DNA of 31,047 nt, from contig BFEA01000385.1 of NCBI GenBank assembly GCA_003427395.1, positions 585,174 to 616,220 on the forward strand. The letters are read 5' to 3'. The stretch's first letter is position 1. Every line of letters begins with the position of its first letter. Shown here in pieces: positions 20,183 to 30,384 of the stretch. The notes under the pieces are model-generated. The model searched no databases and was not told the DNA's origin. It was given only the letters and a program-made list of their open reading frames with translations. The position numbers were made by a program, and so were the translations under genes. The DNA comes from Chara braunii. Its lineage: Eukaryota; Streptophyta; Charophyceae; Charales; Characeae.

Positions 20183-20766
20183 AGCCGTGATCAGTTGGTC
20201 GAAGGTGAGAAGATGAACCGTGGCTTCTGGACTAGCCTCAGGAGCGAAGTGACTAGCGTTTGACTAGCGTTTCCATTATCGGGTCAAGATTGGGTACCTC
20301 GTGACATACTTCTTTTCCTGATTGTATTGGGGGTTTTGAATGTTGTGTCATCTGGGTGTTCCTGCCTTGATGTCGAATCCAGATTACCAAAGGCTTGTTG
20401 GGTCTTTGGGCCTGCAACCTAGGCAGATGTGGAAACGGAACTCCGCAGGTTTTGGAAAATCCCTTCTGTACCGTCCTTGTATTTGCCTAGGGTTGGCAAC
20501 CCCCGAAAAGGTTTCAAGAATTCAGACCAATCAGCAGGAAAGCAGCAGCAGGAGAAAGGAGCTTACCTGGCTTCTCTTTACTTTTTTCGGAAAGTTGTAT
20601 CTGTATACCCAGTCCCAACGCCCAACTTGCATGTGCATCCAAACCCTGTCCAACCACAAGTACACGGCCCCAGGCATGCAGCAAAATAACTTGTCGCCAC
20701 AAGCAACAAAATCAGAGGTTGGGGCAGGCTCGGACTGCTGGCGGCCTCCAGAAGTTTTGTGAGCCC

Positions 20767-20768
<2 letters not shown>
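20183..20768. other. No gene recognised
   Basis: Plus-strand frames of 86-140 codons (20340-20762) are not repetitive but match no family and have no splice context tied to the downstream gene. Confidence 0.4.
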
Positions 20769-20848
<80 letters not shown>

Positions 20849-20882
20849 CACTGTGTGTGTGTGTGTGTGCGTGTGTGTGTGT
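20769..20882. repeat. (CT)n then (GT)n compound microsatellite
   Basis: CT run 20769-20846, then GT run 20852-20882 with one GC interruption. Confidence 0.97.
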
Positions 20883-20887
20883 CATTG

Positions 20888-21008
20888 GGACTCGCTCCAC
20901 TACTCTCGACATCCACAAAAGAAGAAAAACATGGCGATTTATCTTTCCATGGTCTAGCGGAAGATTCTCTCTCGTTTTGCACGTGTCGAGAGTAGTAAAG
21001 CAAGGCCC
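20888..21008. mobile_element. Family A foldback element
   Basis: Left arm CTCGCTCCACTACTCTCGAC, right arm GTCGAGAGTAGTAAAGCAAG, about 121 bp; interior CTTTCCATGGTCTAGCGG and AAGATTCTCTCTCGTTTTGC. The hammerhead on the minus strand begins 35 nt beyond its right end. Confidence 0.8.
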
Positions 21009-21042
21009 ACAGTCACTACACACTCAAAGAAAAACATGACTG

Positions 21043-21101
21043 CCCGACTGTTTCGTCAGACTTTCACGGACTCATCAGGAGGTTGAACCCCAACAGTTTG
21101 G
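21043..21101 (-). ncRNA. Type III hammerhead ribozyme
   Basis: Read 5' to 3' on the minus strand: stem III strand ACTGT (21097-21093), H17 = T (21092, predicted cleavage after it), stem I hairpin GGGG-TTCAA-CCTC (21091-21079), core CTGATGA (21078-21072), stem II closed by GTC/GAC (21071-21069 with 21057-21055), core GAAA (21054-21051), stem III strand ACAGT sharing the last A (21051-21047). A further CC/GG pair (21101-21100 with 21044-21043) extends stem III past a 2x2 internal loop. All conserved hammerhead core positions are present. Stem II is weak: three pairs, one mismatch, one pair. A self-cleaving RNA of this type usually belongs to a retrozyme, a satellite or a Penelope-type element. 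No coding sequence for a host element is visible, and a Nextera mosaic end lies about 90 nt away, so local assembly needs care. Confidence 0.72.
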
Positions 21102-21150
21102 AGAAGATGAGGACTACCGTGCCACACTCTCCCTCACAATCTCTCTCTCN

Positions 21151-21205
21151 GCTATGCTACAGCTATGGCAGCGCTAGCTGCCACTACCAGATGTGTATAA
21201 GAGAC

Positions 21206-21207
<2 letters not shown>
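21151..21207 (+). other. Sequencing-adapter remnant (Nextera mosaic end)
   Basis: AGATGTGTATAAGAGACAG at 21189-21207 is exactly the 19-bp Tn5 mosaic end used in Nextera libraries. It follows a lone N at 21150 and 38 nt of unplaced sequence (with GGCAGC-GCTA-GCTGCC hairpin) and is followed directly by a CT microsatellite. This is a library/assembly artefact, not genomic DNA. Confidence 0.93.

Positions 21208-21268
<61 letters not shown>
21208..21268. repeat. (CT)n microsatellite
   Basis: Uninterrupted CT run directly after the adapter sequence; CT also precedes the N at 21150, so the two may be one microsatellite split by artefact. Confidence 0.95.
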
Positions 21269-21272
<4 letters not shown>

Positions 21273-22568
21273 GGCCTATCAGTCGGTGTGTTGAAAAACA
21301 ACCAACCAATGAGCACTGACCCCCAAGCGCACACTATCAGCGCGCTGTAACGTAAAACACAAAAAAAAGAAAGCAAAAAGAGGCGATATATGGATGAGAT
21401 AGCCACCTGTTTTCATGGAGGTTGGCTCCTTAATTGCAATTGGAGAGAAAAGAACAAGTAAAAAACAAAAAACAAATGCGATGTGTCTTTCCTAAGTTAA
21501 AAGAAGAAAAAAAAAGCGATGCATCTTTCCATGTCATGGGAAAGGAATCAGCAGTTTTTATTTCCATGTAATGGCGGAGGAATCAGCAGTTTTTCTTCAC
21601 AATAGCCTCGGTACAGGCAGAATCCTCCATGAGAAGATGGAAAGATACACTGCCATTTGTTTTTTTTGTTATTCTCAGAATCACGCGAGCGGTTTAGTGT
21701 GCTTTCTTCGCAGCAGCGTTCTGTACATCCCTGCACCGCGGATGCCATACACGGCGTCACGTAGATTCCGGGGAGATGCGGGCATGGCAACTGGGCCACA
21801 TGGCACGATGAGGTTTCGGGGCAAGAGGTTGGTCGAGAGCCGAAGCAGGGGCGATGAGGAGGTGGAGGGAGTTGCCCGCATCGGCAGAGGAGGCACACGC
21901 CAACAATGGGCACCTCACCGAAAACAGAACCGAAAAAAAAGAAAAATAAACAAAAGTTAGTTCCGTACTTTGGAGGGAGGTCGCACGGAAAATCCCGAGG
22001 CCAACATTGTATTCCAAACAAATTGTGGTACCGGTACCAGAAACACATTCCCGCCACTGGGACCCACTAGTAGCAGCTTTGAAAAAACTGGTGCGCAGGG
22101 GGTGGGTCGGTTCGGGAAATCAGGCCCGGGTGTACTGGTGGTTTAAGGTAATATCCTGGTTTTCACTTGTGCCAAATTATACCTGTACGCGCTCCCGCAG
22201 GGCCTATCGGCACAGGAACAGAAAATTATGCTCATGCCCAGAAACCAGCCAGGCCAAATTGGGTATGCGCACAATTTGCCTGGGTATGTCCGCGATTTGA
22301 ACATTCTGGCAGTTGGGTATAACTGCAATTTGGTGGTAGATATAATTTCCACAGGCTGAATCCCAGGTATAGATGCAAATTGAGCATTTGTACTGGGTAT
22401 GAAGGGAATTCCCATCTTTAAACAGGGTGCAGATGCAGTTTTCCCTTCCCTTTCTTTGGTCTGGACTCGTTTACATTGCGATACCTTCAATTATTTTCCT
22501 TGAGGAGGAAGTCTTTGCGAGGGAGAACCTTGAGGCTAAAGTATGTTGCATTGTGTTGCTGTGTATCG
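21269..22568. other. No gene recognised; family A-like fragments and a half-palindrome
   Basis: TCTTTCCATGTCATGGGAAA and GAAGATGGAAAGATACACTGCC (about 21525-21655) resemble family A interiors. GTACTGGTGGTTTAAGGTA lies at 22132-22150. Degenerate GGGTAT...CAATTTG strings occur at 22255-22400. Confidence 0.5.
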
Positions 22569-22692
22569 TCATGCTTTCTAGAATTTCATATGTAGGTAGA
22601 GGTACCCAGATGGTGATTGCTGTGGAATGGTCATGCTTTCCAGAATTTCGCATGTAGATAGAGGTACCCAAATGGTGATCATTGTCGAATAG
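22569..22692. repeat. 62-bp tandem duplication
   Basis: TCATGCTTTC.AGAATTTC, then GTAGAGGTACCCA and ATGGTGAT, at 22569 and 22631. Confidence 0.9.
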
Positions 22693-23147
22693 TGTTGCGG
22701 CCAAAAGAAATGGAGAATCAAGTGGCGAAATGCTCCCACGGTCCTATGGATGATAACACACGGTACCGGGTGATTCCTGGTTTGACAATGAACTGGGCCT
22801 CCACCTCAAGAGAAGTGTGTCCCATGAGCCAAATTTAACACCAACACAATCCTCCAATTGGTTCCCCATTTACACTGACTCGAATGCGGGGCTCTGACGA
22901 TGCTAGTGCCGTATGCCTGGCTTCTGAAAGACATCCTCTGGCAATTGAATGCATCAGTTAGTTGCAGCTGTTTGTTGGACATTGTTCTCTGTCCTCTGGA
23001 ATGATTTATATTTTATGTCAAAAAAACTTGCAGCGAATCGTGGTTTGATTGTATCGTGCGCCTGAACGCCTTACTGCCTGGATGGCGATAATGTCCTGGC
23101 TTTTGGGGGAGGGGGGTGGGGGGGGGGGGGGGGGCGGAAGGACGGGA

Positions 23148-23178
<31 letters not shown>

Positions 23179-23489
23179 GGAAGGACGAGAGGGGGGGGGG
23201 AGGATGGGGGGAGGATAGCAGATTGAAAGTGGTAGGGATGAAGGAAGTGAGCTGCTGCTGCAAGGACGCAGCGCTGACCTCTTCGGACTGCTCTATGATT
23301 TCAATGTTTGTTATTGTGCAGACTTGTTTTCTGGAATATTCAGTTTTGCCAGACTGACCACTATCGGATTTTACTTTGCCCAAGTGTTTTCTCTTTTTGG
23401 TTGAGCTTAGAGCTCTTCCAGGTGGACGGGTATAGAATTGGGACTTGTAGTAAATCATTGTTAATGGATCTCTTCTGCTGTGTGCACAG
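22693..23489. other. Sequence upstream of the first visible exon; probably intron
   Basis: No exon for the N-terminal part of the TMEM214-like protein was found. It holds a poly(G) block (23105-23214) and ends at the acceptor TGTGCACAG. Because the first visible exon aligns to the interior of the family protein, this stretch is most likely intronic. Confidence 0.5.
23105..23214 (+). repeat. Poly(G) block with GCGGAAGGACG repeats
   Basis: About 110 nt, mostly long G runs, with GCGGAAGGACG twice. Strong G-quadruplex potential on the coding strand, about 275 nt before the first visible exon. Exact G-run lengths are likely unreliable. Confidence 0.9.
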
Positions 23490-23678
23490 ATGCCATTCAG
23501 CCAGCTTCCAGAGCAGCTTGTGAAGGTGACGTATGACTGGCTATGTCATCAGCCTGCTGATGAGCTCAGCAAGTTCGTAATGATGCTTCTCAGGGCGATT
23601 GTTGAAGACAGCCACCCTCCACAACCCGCAAAAGGACAAAAGGGTGCAAGTGGTCCTCCAGGCACTGGCAAATTGAGG
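23490..23678 (+). CDS. TMEM214-like gene, first visible exon (63 codons)
   Basis: Preceded by TGTGCACAG and followed by GTATGG; phase 0 at both ends. It encodes [18 protein letters not shown] followed by an acidic/hydrophobic helix and a Gly/Lys-rich linker ([15 protein letters not shown]). The plant family has an IPE..YK...DWI block and a GGKKGG-type linker at the same place. The ATG at its first base aligns inside the family protein, so it is probably an internal Met and not the start codon. Confidence 0.88.
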
Positions 23679-23981
23679 GTATGGTATTTCCTGCGCTCCA
23701 CTGCCAATTGTAACCTCTTGTTTCCGCTGTAGATGTGACAAGTTGTCTTTTGTTTTCATGTTTGTGTTCGTTGATGACAGCTGTCTTTCCTTTTTTATTT
23801 TGAAAATTCTATTGGAGAGATGGTGTGGGGTAGTCAAGGTCACAGCAGTTGGATGTGGGTGGATGGTGGAGGGATTATGGAAGGTAGGGGATGATGCATG
23901 TGTGCGTGGTTGCCGAGGAGTAGGTGAGGGGGAGGGCAGTAGGTGTCTTTCTTTCTCTCTTAGACACACACATGCACACAG

Positions 23982-24026
<45 letters not shown>

Positions 24027-27000
24027 ACAAGGGGTGATTTGGATAGTAGTAGATCTCCGATTTCTGGTCTTCATTGATGCGTCAGGCAACTGCAGTTTGG
24101 GAGAGATTGGCTTTTTGCGTCATACACTTTGTGGAAGGTTTTGTACTGGGCAGTGACTTGTGGGAAATTGAGAATTGCTTGGGAGATTTGATTTTGCGGT
24201 ATACGGTTGTGCATCGGTTTTGTATCGAGCAGTGGCATGCAGAATGACTGGAAACTGAGCAGTGGCAGGTAGAAAGACTGAAAAGTTGTGAAAACTGAGT
24301 AAAAATCAAAGGCTACAACTTAGGTGGTAGTGATGGTGATGGTGATGGTGATGGTCTGCTTAATTCTTTTTTTTTTTTTTTTTTTTTTGAATGGTATGCT
24401 CAATTCTATGTCTTCCAGTTTCTTATTTTGCAATGTGTGGCATTTGGCAGGTTGGGATCATTGTTATCTTGTCTTTGCTACTGCGGAAGAGACCAGATGT
24501 GTTGCTCCAGCATGCAGATATGCTGAGGACAGATCCCTTGTTTAAGGGGCAGGACGAGGCGCGCATTTTGGCTTGGGTGTATACGCAGGTGAGTCCAAAT
24601 GAGGGGGATGGAGGAAAATGCTGCAGGTTGCATCTCCTTTGCCATCGGCTATCTGTACATTTGATGTCTGTGCGTGGTATTTTTTTCTGGTGTTCATCCG
24701 TAACCGGGTAGCCACATGTTTAGCTTCATCTTTGCTTTGCATTGAGCGAGCAGCACACACAGTGTTAAGTGGTATGAAGCAAGCGCTCATTTCCTGGGGC
24801 TGCTCGATGGGTGCAATTGGTTGGCAAAAGCTGGGGTCAGCCTTGTAAGAAAAGAGGGAAAACAATGAAAAGGAACAGAAGAAAGATTCCTCTTATCCTG
24901 CCCGTCTTGAAACACGGACCGAGGAGTTCAACGAGCATGCATGCATGCGAGCATGCAAAAGAAGAAGAAAAAAAAGAAAAGAGACAGACGAAAGAGACGT
25001 TCTGAACGCGAATTGTGTGGAGTCATTGGACAAGCAGTGTTCACAAGCTGTGATGGTCTGTGGTCTACGCCCAGTGGTTTCGGGGGGCGAGTCGGGACGT
25101 AGCTAACGTGTTAAAAACGCTCTGCCCAGCGGATTGTGCTGTACACAGCTTGTTCTGTAGCATTCTCGAATGATGTATGATGCGTGAGTGCTCTGCCCGA
25201 TGAATGGTAATGCAGATTGTTATGATGTTTATTATCACTGTTTAATGGAATGGTGTATGTATTATTATGTGTCGAAAGTTGAAACCGCTATGACGCTGCA
25301 GTTACTCGGGATTTGTTGAGGGGATGTAGTCTGTGGGGCTCAACTGGGAAAGGTTCCATCTTTTTTTTTTTTTTTTTTTTTTTTTTTGGTCAACATCGGT
25401 TCGAGCCCGGTTTTCTGCCTCCAGGGTGGTAAGAGCCCCTGGAGATAGAAGAGGGCCTAGGTTCGATGGCTCCATTTTATTCGTGGGGTTCCACCCATCC
25501 TTTTGTGATTTGGAGTTTTCACAGAATGCTTTTGATCACTTTCTGAATATCACAGTGCAAATCCATGTCGGGAAAAAGAGTCTTGAAGGTACTGGTGGTT
25601 TAAACCTGTGACTCGTCCAATACCCGGTCCATGCTTCGTAGATCTGGTAGCTTAAAGCACCAGTACATGGGCACCTGGGCCGCGGCCCTGACACCTCAAA
25701 TTCTAGAGGCGCAACACGAAAACACGACCACCGAATCGCCGAATCACCGATCGAATTTATCAACAGCGGGCCCGGCGTTTGATGTTTCGGCCTAGTTTTC
25801 TTGTGGCGACAAGTTTCGGTCTGCAAGGCTGGGGCCGTGTATTTTGTGGTTTAAACCACCAGTTCACATGAGCCTGAGTTGATGAAGCTACCTTCCAAGG
25901 TTCACAAGCCTCTGTTTTTTTTTTCATAGTCGGCGAACTGGTCTTTTAAAGGTTAAGCTGCGAGAAAAGCACAAGAAAAGTAATGGCATCAGGCTGTTGG
26001 TGAGTTAAGGCTTCTTTCCTCCTCCCTAACATTCCTTGTGTGTTTCGTTCAAGAGCAGGTTAGAGTCGACCCTTGTGCATGCTGCTGGCCATGACGGGTA
26101 TTATGGAGTCCGAAGAACGTGTGCCATTCTGTTGGCTTTCGTAATTTCTTTTCATAGGTACTCTACCTTCTTCCCCCGTTGGCACGGTCATTACAGCTGT
26201 ATCTAGACTGATAGATGCCTAAAATACAGCTATAATGACCGTACCGTTGTATTCGGGGGACGAAGGTAGTTGAGGCGGAGGAGTTCAGAACTCTTGAGGC
26301 TGAACCCAATCCAGCCCATGTGGCTAAATTGTACACACAATGTTCATATGCAATTGTAGATAGACAGGCGGAATCAGATGGATGCACTGATGGTACGGGG
26401 GACGAAGGTAGTTGAGGCGGAACTCTTGAGGCTGAACCCAACCCAGCCCATGTGGCTAACTTGTACGCACAATGTTCATATGCAATTGTAGATAGACAGG
26501 CCATGAGTTTGAATCTTGAAGGAGTCGGATGGATGCACTGATGGTAGGGGCTCGACCTTCTCGAGGAAAAAGGAGAGCGGTGAGCTTGATGCATCAGGAA
26601 TTGACTCTTCTATTCCATTATGTCCACAAAGAGTATGATGACTCGCTGTTCGACCCACTCCTTCCTTGTCGCTTGTCTCAACGACCTTGCAGGTTCAGTG
26701 CTTGTGGACACTAATTGACCCTTGGTTCCAACCTGGTATCTAGAACAACACTGGTGGAAGCTGGCTGACTGACTGTGATTGGTGTCCTATGTGTGCAGGT
26801 GGCTCACGGGGATCTTGTGTCGGGTGTGTTTCTTTGGGCGAGGAACTTGGTTACACTTGCTGGCAACAAGTCTGCCACACCTTTGTCGCGAGACCTTGCT
26901 CTCCAATTTTTTGAAGGGTATGTTATGTCACCCCTCTTGTGAAAGGGAAGGGTTTTGGGATGGGGGTGGGTGAAGTGCTCTTGTGGACAGGTCATGATGG

Positions 27001-27949
27001 GTCATGGGCTATGTTATTATTTGCGATATTGTTATGTTTCTTCTTCGTTGACACCCGTGGAAACATCTGCCCAGTTGCTGTGAGGTATAGGTTGGTAGCA
27101 TGGTGTGCATGGCTAGCTCTGTAATGCAATGGTATAGAGGATTGCTTCTGCATTCTGTTAAAATCTTTCTGCACGATATCATTAGGTCTTTGTGAAACTC
27201 CCCCCTGTGGCGATGGTGTCGCAGCTGGATGCTATCTCTGTCGGATTCTTGCGACGGATTGCGGGGGCGTCTTTATTTCCAGCGTTATGATCTATGGTGA
27301 TGTCAATGGCTGATTTTATTATTACTTTTTTTTTTAACTTTGCAGGATGGTTGTAGGCAACTTAAAGAAGGCAAAACCTATGTTGATGAATGGGGCTTCA
27401 AAAAAGGGAGAGCGATTGATTCCTGCGGCCTCGTTGGACTTGATTATGCGATTGGCATACCCGTCAGAAACAGCACAAACGAAGGTAAGTGCACAACCCC
27501 TGCTGTTAAAGAAGTAGCAATGTGAGTGCCCTACTCTGTCTCTCGAGCATGCTTTTTGCGAGACAGTCTTTTGTGTTTTGAACCTCTGTGGCTGGTGTGA
27601 CACATTTTTGGACTGTATTTGTCAGCTGTACGCCCTACCTACCTCAGCAGGACGTGGGGATTATCTGTGTAGGCCAAAGAGCATGGGTTTCGTTTATTAT
27701 GATATCCTTGTTTAATGTCGTCTATGGGCATCACTTCTCTCTCCTCTTTTATGCTGTCTCTCCTTTGGATACGTATCTGATGATAGCTGTTGACCTTGTC
27801 TTTGTTGGGGCACAGGATGCTTTACCTTGTTGCACTCTGATTATGAGATTGTCCATGTGTCCAGAGGAATTAAGGACTTGTACATGGTGGCTTTCTAATC
27901 ATCCATATGTACATATGCACATACACTTACATGCTGGTGCAGTCATATG

Positions 27950-28011
<62 letters not shown>

Positions 28012-28153
28012 TACGAATTATAAAATTGCACTAGTATGTTGGACATCTCAAATGCTCTCGTTGTCTGCAATAGGACAAAGACTGCTTTGATCTGAATCTA
28101 TTCACCTGGGTGGAATTGGGGCTGTTGTGGGGAAAATCTAACACACACACACA

Positions 28154-28192
<39 letters not shown>

Positions 28193-28200
28193 GCGCACAC

Positions 28201-28271
<71 letters not shown>

Positions 28272-30343
28272 CATATACAGAGAAGCGTTTCTTGCAAGAT
28301 TTTAACTACCTTGAAGAAACACACGGTGAAGAGTCATGTTTGTTCTCTGCGTTGATGAATGGTGCAGGCTACAGAGAGGTTCCTTGCAATCTATCCAGTT
28401 GTGAAGGAGGCTGCGTTAGCAGGCGCATCGCGGAGCAAAACATTGAAAGCTGCTGCTGCACAGTTGTTCCCTCTTAGCTTATCGGTTGTTGGCGAAGGTA
28501 ATCTCAAATCCTGATCTCCGTGCTGATCTGGAGTTTTTAGAATTTACAAGTCCTTTTCGATTCCTTTCGTCTTGATTGCGTCTCATTTTTCAGTCAAAGA
28601 GGAGTTCTTACCCTTCCTCTGCAGAAGTACATAACAGGATTTGTGGGAAACTTTGTGTGTGCACCATCTAAGATAGCGGACTCCCTGCACTTCATGATGC
28701 ACGGACTCCCTGCACTTCATGATGCACGGACTCCCTGCACTTCATGATGCACGGACTCCCTGCACTTCATGATGCACTGGCTGTGTCTGTCTGTGTCTGT
28801 CTCGCTGTCTCGCTGTAACTTGTCTCACGTCTCGCACTCGCACTCTGCTTCTCTCTGCCTTGGTTTTCCTTGTCGCTTTCTCTGTGTCCCTGTTCGTGTC
28901 TCTATCCTGGTCTCTGTCTGTCTCCAATCGCTTGTCTCTTTCTTCCATCGGCCCTTCCACCTGCCCCACCTACCCCATCAGGCCCCACGTCTCCCTCCTC
29001 TTTCCACCTTTTCTGCCCTACCCAGCCCCCCCTCTCTCTCCCTCTCCCCCACTTTTTGTCCCTCACTCTGTGTCTCCCCCTCTCTCCCCCTCTCCCCCTC
29101 CCACCCTCTCCCCTCCTCTGCTTCTCCCTGCCTTGGTTTTCCTTGTTGCTTTGTCTGTGTCCCTGTTGGTGTCTCTATCCTGGTCTCTGTCTGTCTGCAA
29201 TTGCTTGTCTCTTTTTTCCTGTTCATCCGCCCTTCCACCTGCCCCACCTACCCCGTCAGGCCCCACGTCTCCCTCCTCCTTCCCCCTTTTCCCCCCTACC
29301 CTTCCCCACCTCTCTCTCCCTCTCTCCCCATTTTTGTCCCTCTCTCTCCGTCTCCCCCTTTCTCCCCCTCCCCCCTTCCCCCTCCTCTGCCCCTCTTCCC
29401 CCCTGTCTTCCCCTTTCTTCCTGTGTCTTTTCCCGTGTCTTCCCCTGTCTTCACCTCTCTCCTCATGCCCCCCACTCTCTCACACTCTCTCCTCTCTTTA
29501 GCTTGTGCTGCAAGGGCTCTCAAAAACCTGAATAGGATTGAGATTTGACCTCCCTGAGGATCAACCATCGGTCACCAGGGAATACCACCTCCTCTGCACC
29601 CTGTGGTTGTGTCTTCTCGTTCTTATGTTTACCACTGTCTTCGTTTTGGTCTTGCTATGTGGATAGCCTGTGCGATTACACATGGAAGATTTGTAGATAC
29701 GTTAACCTTTTGTTTGGTGACTGTTGGTTTGATCATTTTGCCTTGCAACAGACAATGAAACACTTGTGGAGGAGGGCTGCAAGAATGCCGTCTGGTGCTT
29801 ATCTCAGAATCCTGACTGCTATAGACAATGGGTAGGTACAACACTCCTGTCATTTGTGGACTGTAGTGAAACAATGTCTGCTAATCCCACTTGATTAACC
29901 ATGCTACCATTTCAAAGGGTGGTGACTTGGTAAAGGATAAGTTTGGGGAGGGAGGCGGTGCACTCTACCATGCTTTTTCGGGTATCGTCCAAAGTAATGG
30001 ACTCCAGGTCTTGTGTTTGATGGGGTTTGGTTTGACAGTATTTCTTGGGGGTTGGGTTGGGGGTTGTATTCAGGAGGTGTTGAAAGGGTCTACTGCTGAG
30101 TTTTCTCCATACGTGTAGAACGTGGCGTCCACATAGACACAACGGGGGTGTGTGGAAAAGAGAAAAGGGGGGGTGGGGGTTGGGGGGGGTGGGGGGGGAG
30201 GAGAACGTACCAACCATCCCGCCTTGCTGACGAAAGGTTCAACGGTTGTGGACAAAAACCGAGCCACACTTAGCTGCAGTCTGTTTGTAAAGGAAGTGCG
30301 AGTCAGGAACCTGTGTGTGGGCGGGCGGGTGGGTGGGCGGGTT

Positions 30344-30384
<41 letters not shown>

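Larger units (their letters stand above)
24589..26798 (+). other. Intron 2 of visible gene, repeat-rich
   Basis: 2210 nt, GT-AG. It includes ATGC repeats near 24940, a 27-T tract at 25361-25387, a tRNA-like segment, three copies of the GGTTTAAACC-type palindrome (25588, 25644, 25846), a family B hairpin and a 142-bp duplication. Confidence 0.8.
28498..29751 (+). other. Intron 5 of visible gene, tandem repeats and CT-rich block
   Basis: 1254 nt, GTAATC...CAACAG. It holds a 25-bp repeat array and a duplicated pyrimidine-rich block. Long Pro/Ser-rich open frames here (up to 259 codons) come from the CT composition. Confidence 0.85.

Noticed and set aside
20531-20851. Arg/Glu- and Ser/Leu-repeat proteins over GA/CT tracts here and at 6.1, 10.1 and 21.2 kb
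   Set aside because: Pure microsatellite translation.
23562-23570. CTGATGAG in the first visible exon considered as another hammerhead core
   Set aside because: No GAAA box or stem II partner follows; it is conserved coding sequence.
23655-23675. GPPGTGK string resembling a Walker A nucleotide-binding loop in the first visible exon
   Set aside because: It lies in the Gly/Lys-rich linker typical of plant DUF2359 proteins, is followed by Leu instead of Thr/Ser, and no Walker B or P-loop fold context is present.
27951-28269. AC/GT repeat arrays considered as a CRISPR or telomere-like array
   Set aside because: Simple dinucleotide repeats without spacers; the telomere unit TTTAGGG is absent.
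28769-29548. 259-codon plus-strand open frame and overlapping 213- and 221-codon frames
   Set aside because: Three frames are open at once because the DNA is almost pure C/T; the segment is inside a well-supported intron.
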